This document shows, one piece after another, positions 52,001 through 59,617 of a DNA stretch of 64,000 bases. The stretch is from NCBI GenBank assembly GCA_040902885.1, contig JBBDWK010000090.1, positions 21,015 to 85,014 on the forward strand, written 5' to 3'. The position numbers and the translations under genes were made by a program. The notes beneath the pieces were generated by a model that was not told the origin of the DNA, ran no database searches, and was given only the letters and a program-made list of their open reading frames with translations. This DNA is from JBBDWK01 sp040902885 (GTDB lineage: Bacteria > Acidobacteriota > Terriglobia > Bryobacterales > Bryobacteraceae). Position 1 is the first letter of the stretch. The number at the start of each line of letters is the position of its first letter.

Positions 52001-52493
52001 AATAATCCTGTTGAAAGGTTAAGGGATCGGCTTGGAGCAGCCACTGCGCCAGAACTGAATTGACCGCCAGATGGGCCACCACGACCGCTGGAAACGGTCC
52101 TCGCTGAATGATCTCCAAAGCACGCCCAATCCGCTCTTCGACCGCGGCCCAGGACTCGCCGCCCGGAGGCGTCTCGGATTGCCACGCGGCCGTCTTCCGC
52201 GCGGCAAGCTCCGGCCAGCGGTCCAGAATCTCCTGCCAGCTGCTTCCTTCCCATTCGCCAAAGGCCATTTCGGCGAGCTCCGGAAGAGCGACTATCCGAT
52301 CCGGGCCGAATGCCGCGTGCGCCGTCTCGAGCGCCCGGCGCAAAGGGCTCGAGTAAACAACGGCGGCTTCGATGTGCCGCAGGGCGGTGGCTGCCATCGC
52401 ACAGCCTTCCGGGGAGAGCGGCGGGTCCATTCGGCCCAGAAATACGTTCCGGAGGGCCGGCTCCGCGTGACGGACTATATACAGTTTCCGCAT
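51975..52493 (-). CDS. cobC: Alpha-ribazole phosphatase (histidine phosphatase family)
   Basis: The start is set at MRKLYIVRHAEP (52493). The 172-residue protein has the phosphohistidine motif RHAEP near residue 9, the GRMDPPLSPEG loop, VYSSPLRRALETA with the second Arg, MAFGEWEGSSWQEI and the second catalytic His in VVAHLAVNS. The function, removal of phosphate from alpha-ribazole phosphate or adenosylcobalamin phosphate, is inferred from its place between cobS and cobT; the fold alone would also fit a phosphoglycerate-mutase-like enzyme. It overlaps cobS by 19 bases and cobT by 26. Confidence 0.83.
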   Translation of the reverse strand: MRKLYIVRHAEPALRNVFLGRMDPPLSPEGCAMAATALRHIEAAVVYSSPLRRALETAHAAFGPDRIVALPELAEMAFGEWEGSSWQEILDRWPELAARKTAAWQSETPPGGESWAAVEERIGRALEIIQRGPFPAVVVAHLAVNSVLAQWLLQADPLTFQQDYCESIFCEL

Positions 52494-53200
52494 AGGAACA
52501 CGAATAGCGAAGCCGTCTCCGCAACCTGGCAGGCGGCGCCCAGGCAATCGCCCGTGACGCCGCCGATGCGCCGATGGAAGTAGGCACGCGCGCACGCGAC
52601 GACGGAAAGGTTAACGGCCATCAGAAGAAGAGCGCCGCGCCAACCTGCCAGCGAGGAAATCGCCAGGGCCTCTACGGAAACCGCGACTGCGGCGCCGCAA
52701 GTAAGCGCCGAGCGGAAGGCCTTGCCCATGCCTTCTCCCGCCGGATCCGACCAATAAGCCAGCAGCACCAGCACACTCCGCGACAAGGCCAGCGCAACCG
52801 GCAGAGCGAGCAAAAAGTAATCCTGCAACTCGGCCAGCGCGACCCAGCGCGCGAGCAGCGATAAGCCGATCGCGACGCCGCCGTGCGCCCCGATGCGGCT
52901 GTCGTGCAGGATGGCGAGAATGCGTTCCCTGGACCGGTGAGAACGAACGGCGTCGGCTACGTCCGCCAAGCCATCTTCGTGCAACCCCCCGGTCGCGACC
53001 ACCAGCAGCAGAAGCGCAAGAACAGCCGCTGCCGATGGGGGAAAGACGTGGCCCGCCAGCCAGTAGACACCAGCGGCCGCAAGGCCCAGCATCGCTCCTA
53101 CAATCGGAAAGCACCACGCGGCCCGTCCCGGCAGGATGTCGGACTTGCCGGCTGGAACGATTGTCAAAAACTGAAGCGCGCCGCGCAGGTCCCGGATCAT
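52475..53200 (-). CDS. cobS: Adenosylcobinamide-GDP ribazoletransferase
   Basis: CobS joins adenosylcobinamide-GDP with alpha-ribazole (or its phosphate) to finish the B12 nucleotide loop, in the inner membrane. The 241-residue protein has several hydrophobic helices and the motif GLHEDGLADVADAV, followed by ILAILHDSRIGAHGGVAIGL. The N-terminus MIRDLRGALQFLTIVP is typical. The ATG overlaps the cobU stop as ATGA. Confidence 0.92.
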   Translation of the reverse strand: MIRDLRGALQFLTIVPAGKSDILPGRAAWCFPIVGAMLGLAAAGVYWLAGHVFPPSAAAVLALLLLVVATGGLHEDGLADVADAVRSHRSRERILAILHDSRIGAHGGVAIGLSLLARWVALAELQDYFLLALPVALALSRSVLVLLAYWSDPAGEGMGKAFRSALTCGAAVAVSVEALAISSLAGWRGALLLMAVNLSVVACARAYFHRRIGGVTGDCLGAACQVAETASLFVFLCGNCI

Positions 53201-53706
53201 TTGATCTTCACCGGAATTCCGAAGACCATCCAGTACACTTCGGATGCCTTCTCCGCGGCCTGCCGGTTGATGGAGCCCGCGAGATCGCGGAACCGCCGCG
53301 CCAGCTCATTGTCCGGCACAATACCGCAGCCCACCTCGTTGGTCACCAGGATCACCGCCGCGCGTGCCCGAATCGCGGCCTCGAACAGATCCCGCGACTC
53401 CGCTTCCACATCGTGTTCCCGGCTCAACATCATGTTGCTCAGCCACAGGGTCAGACAATCCACGACTACGGCATCGAAGCCCGCGCATTGCGACGCGATC
53501 ACACGGGCCACGGAATGCGGCTCCTCGAAAGTGGTGAAGGCGTCGCCGCGGTCCGCGCGGTGGCGGTCGATCCGCTCCTGCATCTCCCCGTCCAAGGCCT
53601 GCGCGGTGGCGATGAACGCGAGCCGCGAGCCGCGGGCGCGGGCAAGTTCCAGGGCGTGAGCGCTCTTGCCGCTGCGGCTGCCGCCGCCGATGAGGATCAC
53701 AGGCAT
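53197..53706 (-). CDS. cobU: Adenosylcobinamide kinase/guanylyltransferase
   Basis: CobU phosphorylates adenosylcobinamide and then attaches GMP. The 169-residue protein starts at MPVILIGGGSRSGKSAHALE, which contains the P-loop. The guanylylated His lies in RIDRHRADRGDAFTTFEEP, and the second half carries VVDCLTLWLSNMM and VTNEVGCGIVPDNELARRF. Start 53706 was chosen because it lies right after the btuC stop (one base between) and begins the fold; a longer frame overlaps btuC. Confidence 0.92.
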   Translation of the reverse strand: MPVILIGGGSRSGKSAHALELARARGSRLAFIATAQALDGEMQERIDRHRADRGDAFTTFEEPHSVARVIASQCAGFDAVVVDCLTLWLSNMMLSREHDVEAESRDLFEAAIRARAAVILVTNEVGCGIVPDNELARRFRDLAGSINRQAAEKASEVYWMVFGIPVKIK

Positions 53707-53707
53707 C

Positions 53708-54712
53708 TCACAACCACAAGCTCCGCCGCTTGCTCCGCAGCAGCCAGATAAAGAAGGGACCGCCGAAGAGCGCGGTGACCACGCCCACCGGCACATCGAC
53801 GGGCGCGAGAAGGGTTCGCGCAATGGTGTCGCAAACCGCCAGAAACGCCGCTCCGAGAAGAATCGAGCAGGGCATCAGAATGCGATGATCCGAGCCGAGC
53901 CGGCTGCGCAGCACGTGCGGGACAATCAACCCGACGAAGCCGATGGGCCCGGTCAGCGCGGTCACGGCGCCGATGACGATGGATGCCGCCACATACCCCA
54001 TGCGCATCAGTTGGTCCGTCGAAAGCCCGCGAGCCGTGGCCCACTCCTCGCCCATTGCCAGCAGATTCCACTCGCGCGAACGGAACAGGATCAGCGCGGC
54101 GGGCGGGGTGACAACCGCCGCGAGCATGGCCAGGCTGGCGTAGTCGATGGAATCGACTCCTCCCATCAACCACCGGCTGATGGCGAAGGACTGCGCGAAG
54201 CCGGCGAAGCTGTGGAGGAAGAGAATCAGCGCGAGACAGATGCTGTTGATGGTCACCCCGGTGAGAAGCAGAGTGAACGACGAGAGCCGGTGTCCTTCCG
54301 AGGAGATGAGCAGCACCAGCCACAAGACCACCGCCGCGCCCGCAATGGCCGCCAGCCAGACCGCGGGCAAAGGACCGGCCTGCCGCCATCCGAAGCAGAT
54401 GGCCGCGACCGCGCCGAGAGCGGCGCCGCTCGAGATGCCGAGCGTATAGGGCGTGGCGAGGGCGTCCCGCAGCAGGGCCTGAAACAAACTGCCGGCCAGG
54501 CACAGGCAGCCTCCGGCGAGCATGGCCAGCAGGGTCCTCGGCAAGCGCAAATACAGCAGGATGTCGCGATCCGGCGCCTCACCCGCGAGTACCTTGGCCA
54601 GATCCAGGCGGCTCGCACCCGCGAGCGGCGAGAGCAGCAGCACCAGGACGCAGATTCCGCCCGACCACAGAACCGCGCGGCGAACCCTCCCGCTGGCGTT
54701 TCGCTCACCCAT
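53708..54712 (-). CDS. btuC: Cobalamin ABC importer permease (FecCD family)
   Basis: The 334-residue permease has about ten membrane helices and FecCD motifs: LRLPRTLLAMLAGGCLCLAG, ATPYTLGISSGAALGAVAA, and the coupling-helix region AMGEEWATARGLSTDQLM followed by GPIGFVGLIVPHVLR. With BtuD and BtuF it should carry corrinoids across the inner membrane. FecCD proteins also serve iron-siderophores and haem; the setting inside a riboswitch-led B12 operon decides for corrinoids. Start 54712 overlaps the btuD stop by eight bases. Confidence 0.88.
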   Translation of the reverse strand: MGERNASGRVRRAVLWSGGICVLVLLLSPLAGASRLDLAKVLAGEAPDRDILLYLRLPRTLLAMLAGGCLCLAGSLFQALLRDALATPYTLGISSGAALGAVAAICFGWRQAGPLPAVWLAAIAGAAVVLWLVLLISSEGHRLSSFTLLLTGVTINSICLALILFLHSFAGFAQSFAISRWLMGGVDSIDYASLAMLAAVVTPPAALILFRSREWNLLAMGEEWATARGLSTDQLMRMGYVAASIVIGAVTALTGPIGFVGLIVPHVLRSRLGSDHRILMPCSILLGAAFLAVCDTIARTLLAPVDVPVGVVTALFGGPFFIWLLRSKRRSLWL

Positions 54713-55472
54713 ACACGATCCAGTGCCTGCCGGCGCGAGTGCGATGGACTTCCGCGGGCACGCCGAACACGGCGGCGATGCGCTCGGCACACAGGGCTTC
54801 AGCGGGAGGCGCGTCGGCGACCATCTCGCCCGCACGCAGCATGATCACTCGATGACAGAACGCCGCGGTCAAGTTCATGTCATGCGATACGGTGATTACC
54901 AGCAGCCCTTCATCGCATAACTTCCGGAGCAGCCGGTAGAGTGAAACCTGGTGGTTCAGGTCGAGAAAGGTCGCCGGCTCGTCGAGGAGGAGCACGTGCG
55001 GCGTTTGGGCGAGGGCGGAGGCAAGCACGACGGACTGACGCTCGCCGCCGCTCAGGGTGCGGACGTCGCGATGCCGGAAGGCGGTCACGCCGGTGAGTTC
55101 CATCGCCCGCTCCACGGCCTTCCAATCCTCGGCGGACTCGAACATGCCGTTGCCATACGGCGTGCGGCCCATCAGCACAACCTCTTCGACGGTGAAAGGG
55201 AAATCGACGCGCAGGCTCTGCGGCACGAAGGAAACCATCCGGGCGAAGCCCTTGCGCTGCCAGGAGCGGAGCTCGACACCCTGCAACCGGCATTCGCCCA
55301 GGTATCGCCGGCGGAGATTCGCCATGATGCCCAGCAGCGTGCTCTTGCCCGCGCCATTCGGCCCTACAATTCCGACCAATTGCGACGCGCCGAACTCCAA
55401 GGAAATATTGCGGAGAACTTCTCGGCCCTCGTATCGCATTCCAACGCCGCGCAACTGGTAGAGGGCGCTCAC
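54705..55472 (-). CDS. btuD: Cobalamin ABC importer ATPase
   Basis: The 255-residue ATPase has Walker A VGPNGAGKSTLL, Q-loop FVPQSLR, signature LSGGERQSVVLASAL, Walker B VLLLDEPATFLD and switch His in TVSHDMN. It energises BtuC. The start is GTG 55472, overlapping the btuF stop as GTGA; a longer ATG frame runs far into btuF and adds no family sequence. The C-terminus (GVPAEVHRTRAGRHWIVYG) is typical of this subfamily. Confidence 0.88.
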   Translation of the reverse strand: MSALYQLRGVGMRYEGREVLRNISLEFGASQLVGIVGPNGAGKSTLLGIMANLRRRYLGECRLQGVELRSWQRKGFARMVSFVPQSLRVDFPFTVEEVVLMGRTPYGNGMFESAEDWKAVERAMELTGVTAFRHRDVRTLSGGERQSVVLASALAQTPHVLLLDEPATFLDLNHQVSLYRLLRKLCDEGLLVITVSHDMNLTAAFCHRVIMLRAGEMVADAPPAEALCAERIAAVFGVPAEVHRTRAGRHWIVYG

Positions 55473-56317
55473 CACTGCTCCTCGGGATGCAGCATTTGTG
55501 CAAACGAGACCGCGGCATCGATCATCCTGGGGCCGGGAACGACATATATATCCGAAGCAACCGGGAACAGGCGTCCTCCCGCGACAGCCTTCAGCATAGG
55601 CTGCGATTTCCACATCGCCAGCACGGATTGCTTATGCTCTTCGGTAACCACGGCCGTGTCGGCCATGGAGCCCATATCGAGAATCACGTCCGGGTTGAGC
55701 CGGATGATCGTTTCTAGTGAGATTCTAGGGTACGCCGGCAGCGCGTCCGCAAGAGCGTTCCGGCCCCCCGCGATCCGGATGAGCTCATTCAAGTAGGAGC
55801 CGCTGCCCACTGCAACAATTCCGTCCAGCCGCCCGGGCGTGCGGCCGACGATGAACAGGAGACTGCGCCGCGGCAATTTTTCCGTGCGAAGGCGCAACGA
55901 GTCAAGGCGCGCCCGGATGTCCGCGACAAGCTGTTCCGCGCGTGTTTCCACACCGGCCGCCTTGCCGATCGCGCGGATGGATTGCAAAGCTTCGGTCAGG
56001 TTCTCCGGCTCCACCTCGGCAACACGAATGTTGAAGCGAGCCAACTGGTTCGCGAGATCGTGCGCCGCCCGCTGGACGATCACAAGATCCGGCCGCAACG
56101 AGAGAATGGTCTCGACATTTGGTTTCACATAGCCTCCGACCTTCGGTATCGACTTCACTTCCGGAGGATAGTGGCAATGCGTGGAAACGCCGGCGACGCG
56201 GCTCCCCAATCCGAGTGCGAAGAGCGTTTCGGTGATGCTGGGCGACGTGGAGACGATCCGCCGCGGTTGGGCCGAGAGAGCGGCGGAGCAAAGCAGCAGC
56301 GCGATTAGCACACGCAC
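55469..56317 (-). CDS. btuF: Periplasmic corrinoid-binding protein
   Basis: The 282-residue protein starts at GTG 56317 (GGAAGGAG five bases upstream), giving a signal peptide (VLIALLLCSAALSAQ). It shows the class III binding-protein pattern: RRIVSTSPSITETLFALGLG, VAGVSTHCHYPPEV, GGYVKPNVETILSLRPDLVI and later SLETIIRLNPDVILDMG. It delivers corrinoids to BtuCD. There is no lipobox Cys, so it should be soluble in the periplasm. It overlaps its neighbours on both sides, as in the rest of the operon. Confidence 0.87.
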   Translation of the reverse strand: MRVLIALLLCSAALSAQPRRIVSTSPSITETLFALGLGSRVAGVSTHCHYPPEVKSIPKVGGYVKPNVETILSLRPDLVIVQRAAHDLANQLARFNIRVAEVEPENLTEALQSIRAIGKAAGVETRAEQLVADIRARLDSLRLRTEKLPRRSLLFIVGRTPGRLDGIVAVGSGSYLNELIRIAGGRNALADALPAYPRISLETIIRLNPDVILDMGSMADTAVVTEEHKQSVLAMWKSQPMLKAVAGGRLFPVASDIYVVPGPRMIDAAVSFAQMLHPEEQW

Positions 56318-57306
56318 GCGAACTCCTTCCAGGCTTCGAGCAGGCGTATATTTTCGGGGCGCGTGCGAACCGCGACGCGCACGCCTTCCTGGGCGACTCC
56401 GGGCCAGCCCGCGCAGTTTCGCACAAGAATCTTGCGGTCGAGCAGGTAGTCGCAAAGCTGCGCGGCGGAACCTGCCAGGGCCACAAAGAGATAGTTTGCC
56501 GTGCCGGGTTGAGGCTGCGCCCCAGGCAGGGCCGCCAGTTCGCCACGGAGCCACTCCCGCTCGCGGCAAACAAACTGCACCGTGCGCGCGGCGTGGACTA
56601 CGTCAGCCAGAGCCGCCAGCGCGGCGCGTTCCGCGAGAACATTCACCTGCCAGGGCTCGCGATATTCTCTCAATCGCGAGATGGTTTCGGGAGAGGTTAT
56701 CAACGCGCCCACGCGCAGCCCCGGCAGCCCGTAAAACTTGGTCAAAGACCGCAAGACAAACAGATTTGGCCGGTCGGCGATCAGGGTGGCGCAGGACGGC
56801 AATCCCGTGAATTCCAGGAACGATTCATCGATGATAACCGGCTGCGTACGGTGAGCAAGAAAATCGAACGGAACTGCGTAGCCGGTTGGGTTGACCGGCT
56901 GCGTGACCACCAGCAACCCTTCGGCTGGCCAGAGATCCGGTTGCATAACGGGCACGGTAGCGGCATGTGGGTAAGCGCGGTGGAACTCGGAGAAGACGGG
57001 CACGGCTAAAGTGACGTTCCTGTGTGCGGTCACGCGGGCCAGGAAGTGCAGCAACTCGGTAGCGCCGTTGCCGAGCAGGATCTGGCTTGCGTCAACTTCC
57101 CATGCGCGCGCCAGTGCGTGCCGCAGTTCGTCCGGCTCCCGCTCCGGGTAATGCGCGATGCGGTCGACGGAATCCTTCACAGCAGCCAGCGCACTGGGAG
57201 ATGGCCCCAAAGGATTGATGCTGGCGCTGAAATCCAGCACGTCCCGCCAGTCCCAGCCGCGCTCCCGGGCAATCGCAAAAACATTTCCGCCATGAATTGT
57301 GTTCAC
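56305..57306 (-). CDS. cobD: L-threonine-O-3-phosphate decarboxylase (PLP aminotransferase fold)
   Basis: The 333-residue enzyme makes (R)-1-amino-2-propanol phosphate, the linker of the B12 nucleotide loop. It has the fold-type I pattern: HGGNVFAIARERGWDWRDVLDF in part, DFSASINPLGPSPSAL, LGNGATELLHFLARV, VTQPVNPTGYAVP and the PLP lysine in SLTKFYGLPGLRVGAL. Histidinol-phosphate aminotransferase is close in sequence, but the place next to cbiB decides. The start is GTG 57306, overlapping the cbiB stop (GTGA). The name follows Salmonella usage; cbiB is called cobD in other systems. Confidence 0.87.
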   Translation of the reverse strand: MNTIHGGNVFAIARERGWDWRDVLDFSASINPLGPSPSALAAVKDSVDRIAHYPEREPDELRHALARAWEVDASQILLGNGATELLHFLARVTAHRNVTLAVPVFSEFHRAYPHAATVPVMQPDLWPAEGLLVVTQPVNPTGYAVPFDFLAHRTQPVIIDESFLEFTGLPSCATLIADRPNLFVLRSLTKFYGLPGLRVGALITSPETISRLREYREPWQVNVLAERAALAALADVVHAARTVQFVCREREWLRGELAALPGAQPQPGTANYLFVALAGSAAQLCDYLLDRKILVRNCAGWPGVAQEGVRVAVRTRPENIRLLEAWKEFACVC

Positions 57307-58214
57307 GAGACTACCCAGTAGAGAACCGCGATCGAGAGGAGCGCGGGCGCGTAAAGCAGAAATCGCACGCGCGGAACGAGCTGGCGCGTGAGCTTGCGCA
57401 GCGGATCGCCGAGAAAGCTTTTGTGGCTCGTCACGCCTCCATACGAATTGACGCCTCCCAGGCGAATCCCCAATGCGCCCGCAAACGCCGCTTCCGGGTA
57501 TCCGGAATTGGGGCTGGGCTGTTGCCGCGCGTCCCGGAGCGTCACGCCAACCGAGCGCCGGAAATCGAAGCCGGGCAGCAGTGCGCAACACCACACCAGC
57601 ACTGCCGTGAGCCGCGCCGGTATCAGGTTCGCCAGATCGTCCATGCGCGCCGCGGCCCATCCGAATTCGCGATAGCGATCGTTGCGGTGGCCAACCATGC
57701 TGTCCAGCGTGTTGATGGCTTTGTAGGCCGCCATGCCGATTGGGCCGCCGATGCCGAGATAAAACAAAGGCGCGATCACGCCATCGCTCAGATTCTCCGC
57801 GACGGTCTCGACGGTTGCCCTGAGGATTTCAGGATCGTCGAGTTGCTGTGTGTCGCGCCCGACAATCGTTGCCAGTTGTTTGCGCGCCGCTTCGATATCG
57901 CTCGCGGCGACGACAGCGGATGCCTCTCTGTCGAGTTGCCGCAGCGCGAGAAGAGAGAAGATCCAGTAGCCTCCGCTCCATGGCCTCGGTACCAGCGAAA
58001 GGCCTACTCCTACCACCGCGCACGCAACGCCCACGGCCGAGCACCAGAAGAGCGAGCCCGCCACACGCGGGGACAACGGCACGGCACGCCAGATGCGCTC
58101 CAGCCGGTTTACGATCCAGCCGAAGCCGCGCACCGGGTGCGGCATCCAGCGCGGATCGCCCAGCGCGAGGTCGAGCGTGACGCCGATGACCAGCTCTTCG
58201 GCGGAAACCGTCAC
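57303..58214 (-). CDS. cbiB: Adenosylcobinamide-phosphate synthase
   Basis: CbiB joins adenosylcobyric acid with aminopropanol (phosphate) at the inner membrane. The 303-residue protein has the N-terminal DLALGDPRWMPHPVRGFGW, several helices, ETVAENLSDGVIAPLFYLGI with the conserved acidic cluster, KAINTLDSMVGHRNDRY and GYPEAAFAGALGIRLGG. All blocks of the family are present. The GTG start overlaps the cobQ stop and its own stop overlaps the cobD start, both as GTGA. Confidence 0.93.
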   Translation of the reverse strand: MTVSAEELVIGVTLDLALGDPRWMPHPVRGFGWIVNRLERIWRAVPLSPRVAGSLFWCSAVGVACAVVGVGLSLVPRPWSGGYWIFSLLALRQLDREASAVVAASDIEAARKQLATIVGRDTQQLDDPEILRATVETVAENLSDGVIAPLFYLGIGGPIGMAAYKAINTLDSMVGHRNDRYREFGWAAARMDDLANLIPARLTAVLVWCCALLPGFDFRRSVGVTLRDARQQPSPNSGYPEAAFAGALGIRLGGVNSYGGVTSHKSFLGDPLRKLTRQLVPRVRFLLYAPALLSIAVLYWVVS

Positions 58215-59617
58215 AGGTACAGCTCCTCGAAGGCACGCAGATCGGCGTGCTGTTCAAACCAGTCCGCAAGGCCGTCGTACGTCCGCTCTTTGGGCGCGGG
58301 TTCCGCTATCGGACATCCCAACAGCTCCTCGAGCACGGCGCGGTTCTCCAGTGCGCCGTGCAGATAGGTTCCGATGCAGCGTTCCGCGCGCATGCCGTCC
58401 TCGCCGCCATCGCCCAGCGTGGCGAATGGAACTGCGCCATCGGGGCGAGTGGTTCGCCCCATATGAATTTCGTAGGCGGAGAAACGGGCGCCGCCGTGCG
58501 TACAGGCATCGACCACGCGAGTGATCTTATCCGCGGCGAGCACCGTCTCCACGGGAAGCAGGCCCAAACCTTCAGCCGCCGCATCGTGCGACTCCACTGC
58601 CTCCGGGTCGTCAATCCGCGCACCCAGCATCTGATAGCCGCCGCACACGCCGAGAACGGTCGCCCCCTCGCGGTGCTGGCGCAGAACCCATTCGTCGAGT
58701 CCAACCTTACGCATCCAGGCGAGATCGCCGATGGTGTTCTTGGTTCCGGGCAGGATGACAAGATCGAAGACCTGGTTCACCGGCCGCGAGATCCACGCAG
58801 GGGATGGCAGGAGACGGAAGTCCGTGAAGTTCGAGATTCGCGGAAAGCGGACGATGGCAACGCGCGCTTCGGCCGGGATGCGCGAAGGATTCTCCTCCAG
58901 CGAGACGCCGTCTTCGGGATCGAGGGAGAGGTCCTCCTGCATGGGGAACACGCCCAGGCACGGCACGCCGCTGCGCTCTTCCAACATGCGAACGCCATCC
59001 CCAAACAACGACAGGTCGCCTCGGAAGCGATTGATCGCGAAGGCGCGAGTGAGCCGCCGCTCCTCGGAATCGAGCAGGCAGAATGTGCCCACAATAGCCG
59101 CGAACACGCCGCCCCGATCGATATCGGCAACCAGCAGCGCAGGCGCATTCAGCCGCCGGGCCAGACCCATGTTCACCAGGTCGCGATCCTTCAGGTTCAT
59201 CTCCACGACGCTTCCCGCGCCTTCAATCACCACATAGTCGTACCGCGCCGCGAGCCTCTCATAGGCGGCCAGCACGTGCTCCAGCAGAAAGTCGAAGTGC
59301 TCGTAGTATTCCCGCGCGGCGAAGTTGCGCCACACCTTGCCATCCAGCACAACCTGGCATCCGGTAGACGAATTCGGCTTGAGCAGCACCGGGTTCATGT
59401 CGCTCTCCGGCTCGAGGCCGCACGCCTCGGCCTGCGCCACTTGCGCGCGGCCGATCTCGCCGCCGTTGCGGCAAGGGAAGGAGTTGTTCGACATGTTCTG
59501 CGCCTTGAACGGCGCGACGCGGAAGCCGCGGCGGCGCAGGTAGCGGCAGATGGCGGTAGTCGTCCAGCTCTTGCCGACATGCGAGCCAGTGCCTCCCACG
59601 AAGATGCTGCGCGCCAT
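58211..59617 (-). CDS. cobQ: Cobyric acid synthase
   Basis: CobQ (CbiP) adds four amide groups to adenosylcobyrinic acid a,c-diamide using glutamine and ATP. The 468-residue protein has the dethiobiotin-synthetase-like ATP site (FVGGTGSHVGKSWTTTAICR; KAQNMSNNSF), VVIEGAGSVVEMNL, and a C-terminal class I glutamine amidotransferase-like domain with nucleophile Cys in GVCGGYQMLG and His in GTYLHGALEN. ATG 59617 overlaps the btuB stop (TGATG). Its presence means the strain can process cobyrinate, not only take up finished cobinamide. Confidence 0.93.
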   Translation of the reverse strand: MARSIFVGGTGSHVGKSWTTTAICRYLRRRGFRVAPFKAQNMSNNSFPCRNGGEIGRAQVAQAEACGLEPESDMNPVLLKPNSSTGCQVVLDGKVWRNFAAREYYEHFDFLLEHVLAAYERLAARYDYVVIEGAGSVVEMNLKDRDLVNMGLARRLNAPALLVADIDRGGVFAAIVGTFCLLDSEERRLTRAFAINRFRGDLSLFGDGVRMLEERSGVPCLGVFPMQEDLSLDPEDGVSLEENPSRIPAEARVAIVRFPRISNFTDFRLLPSPAWISRPVNQVFDLVILPGTKNTIGDLAWMRKVGLDEWVLRQHREGATVLGVCGGYQMLGARIDDPEAVESHDAAAEGLGLLPVETVLAADKITRVVDACTHGGARFSAYEIHMGRTTRPDGAVPFATLGDGGEDGMRAERCIGTYLHGALENRAVLEELLGCPIAEPAPKERTYDGLADWFEQHADLRAFEELYL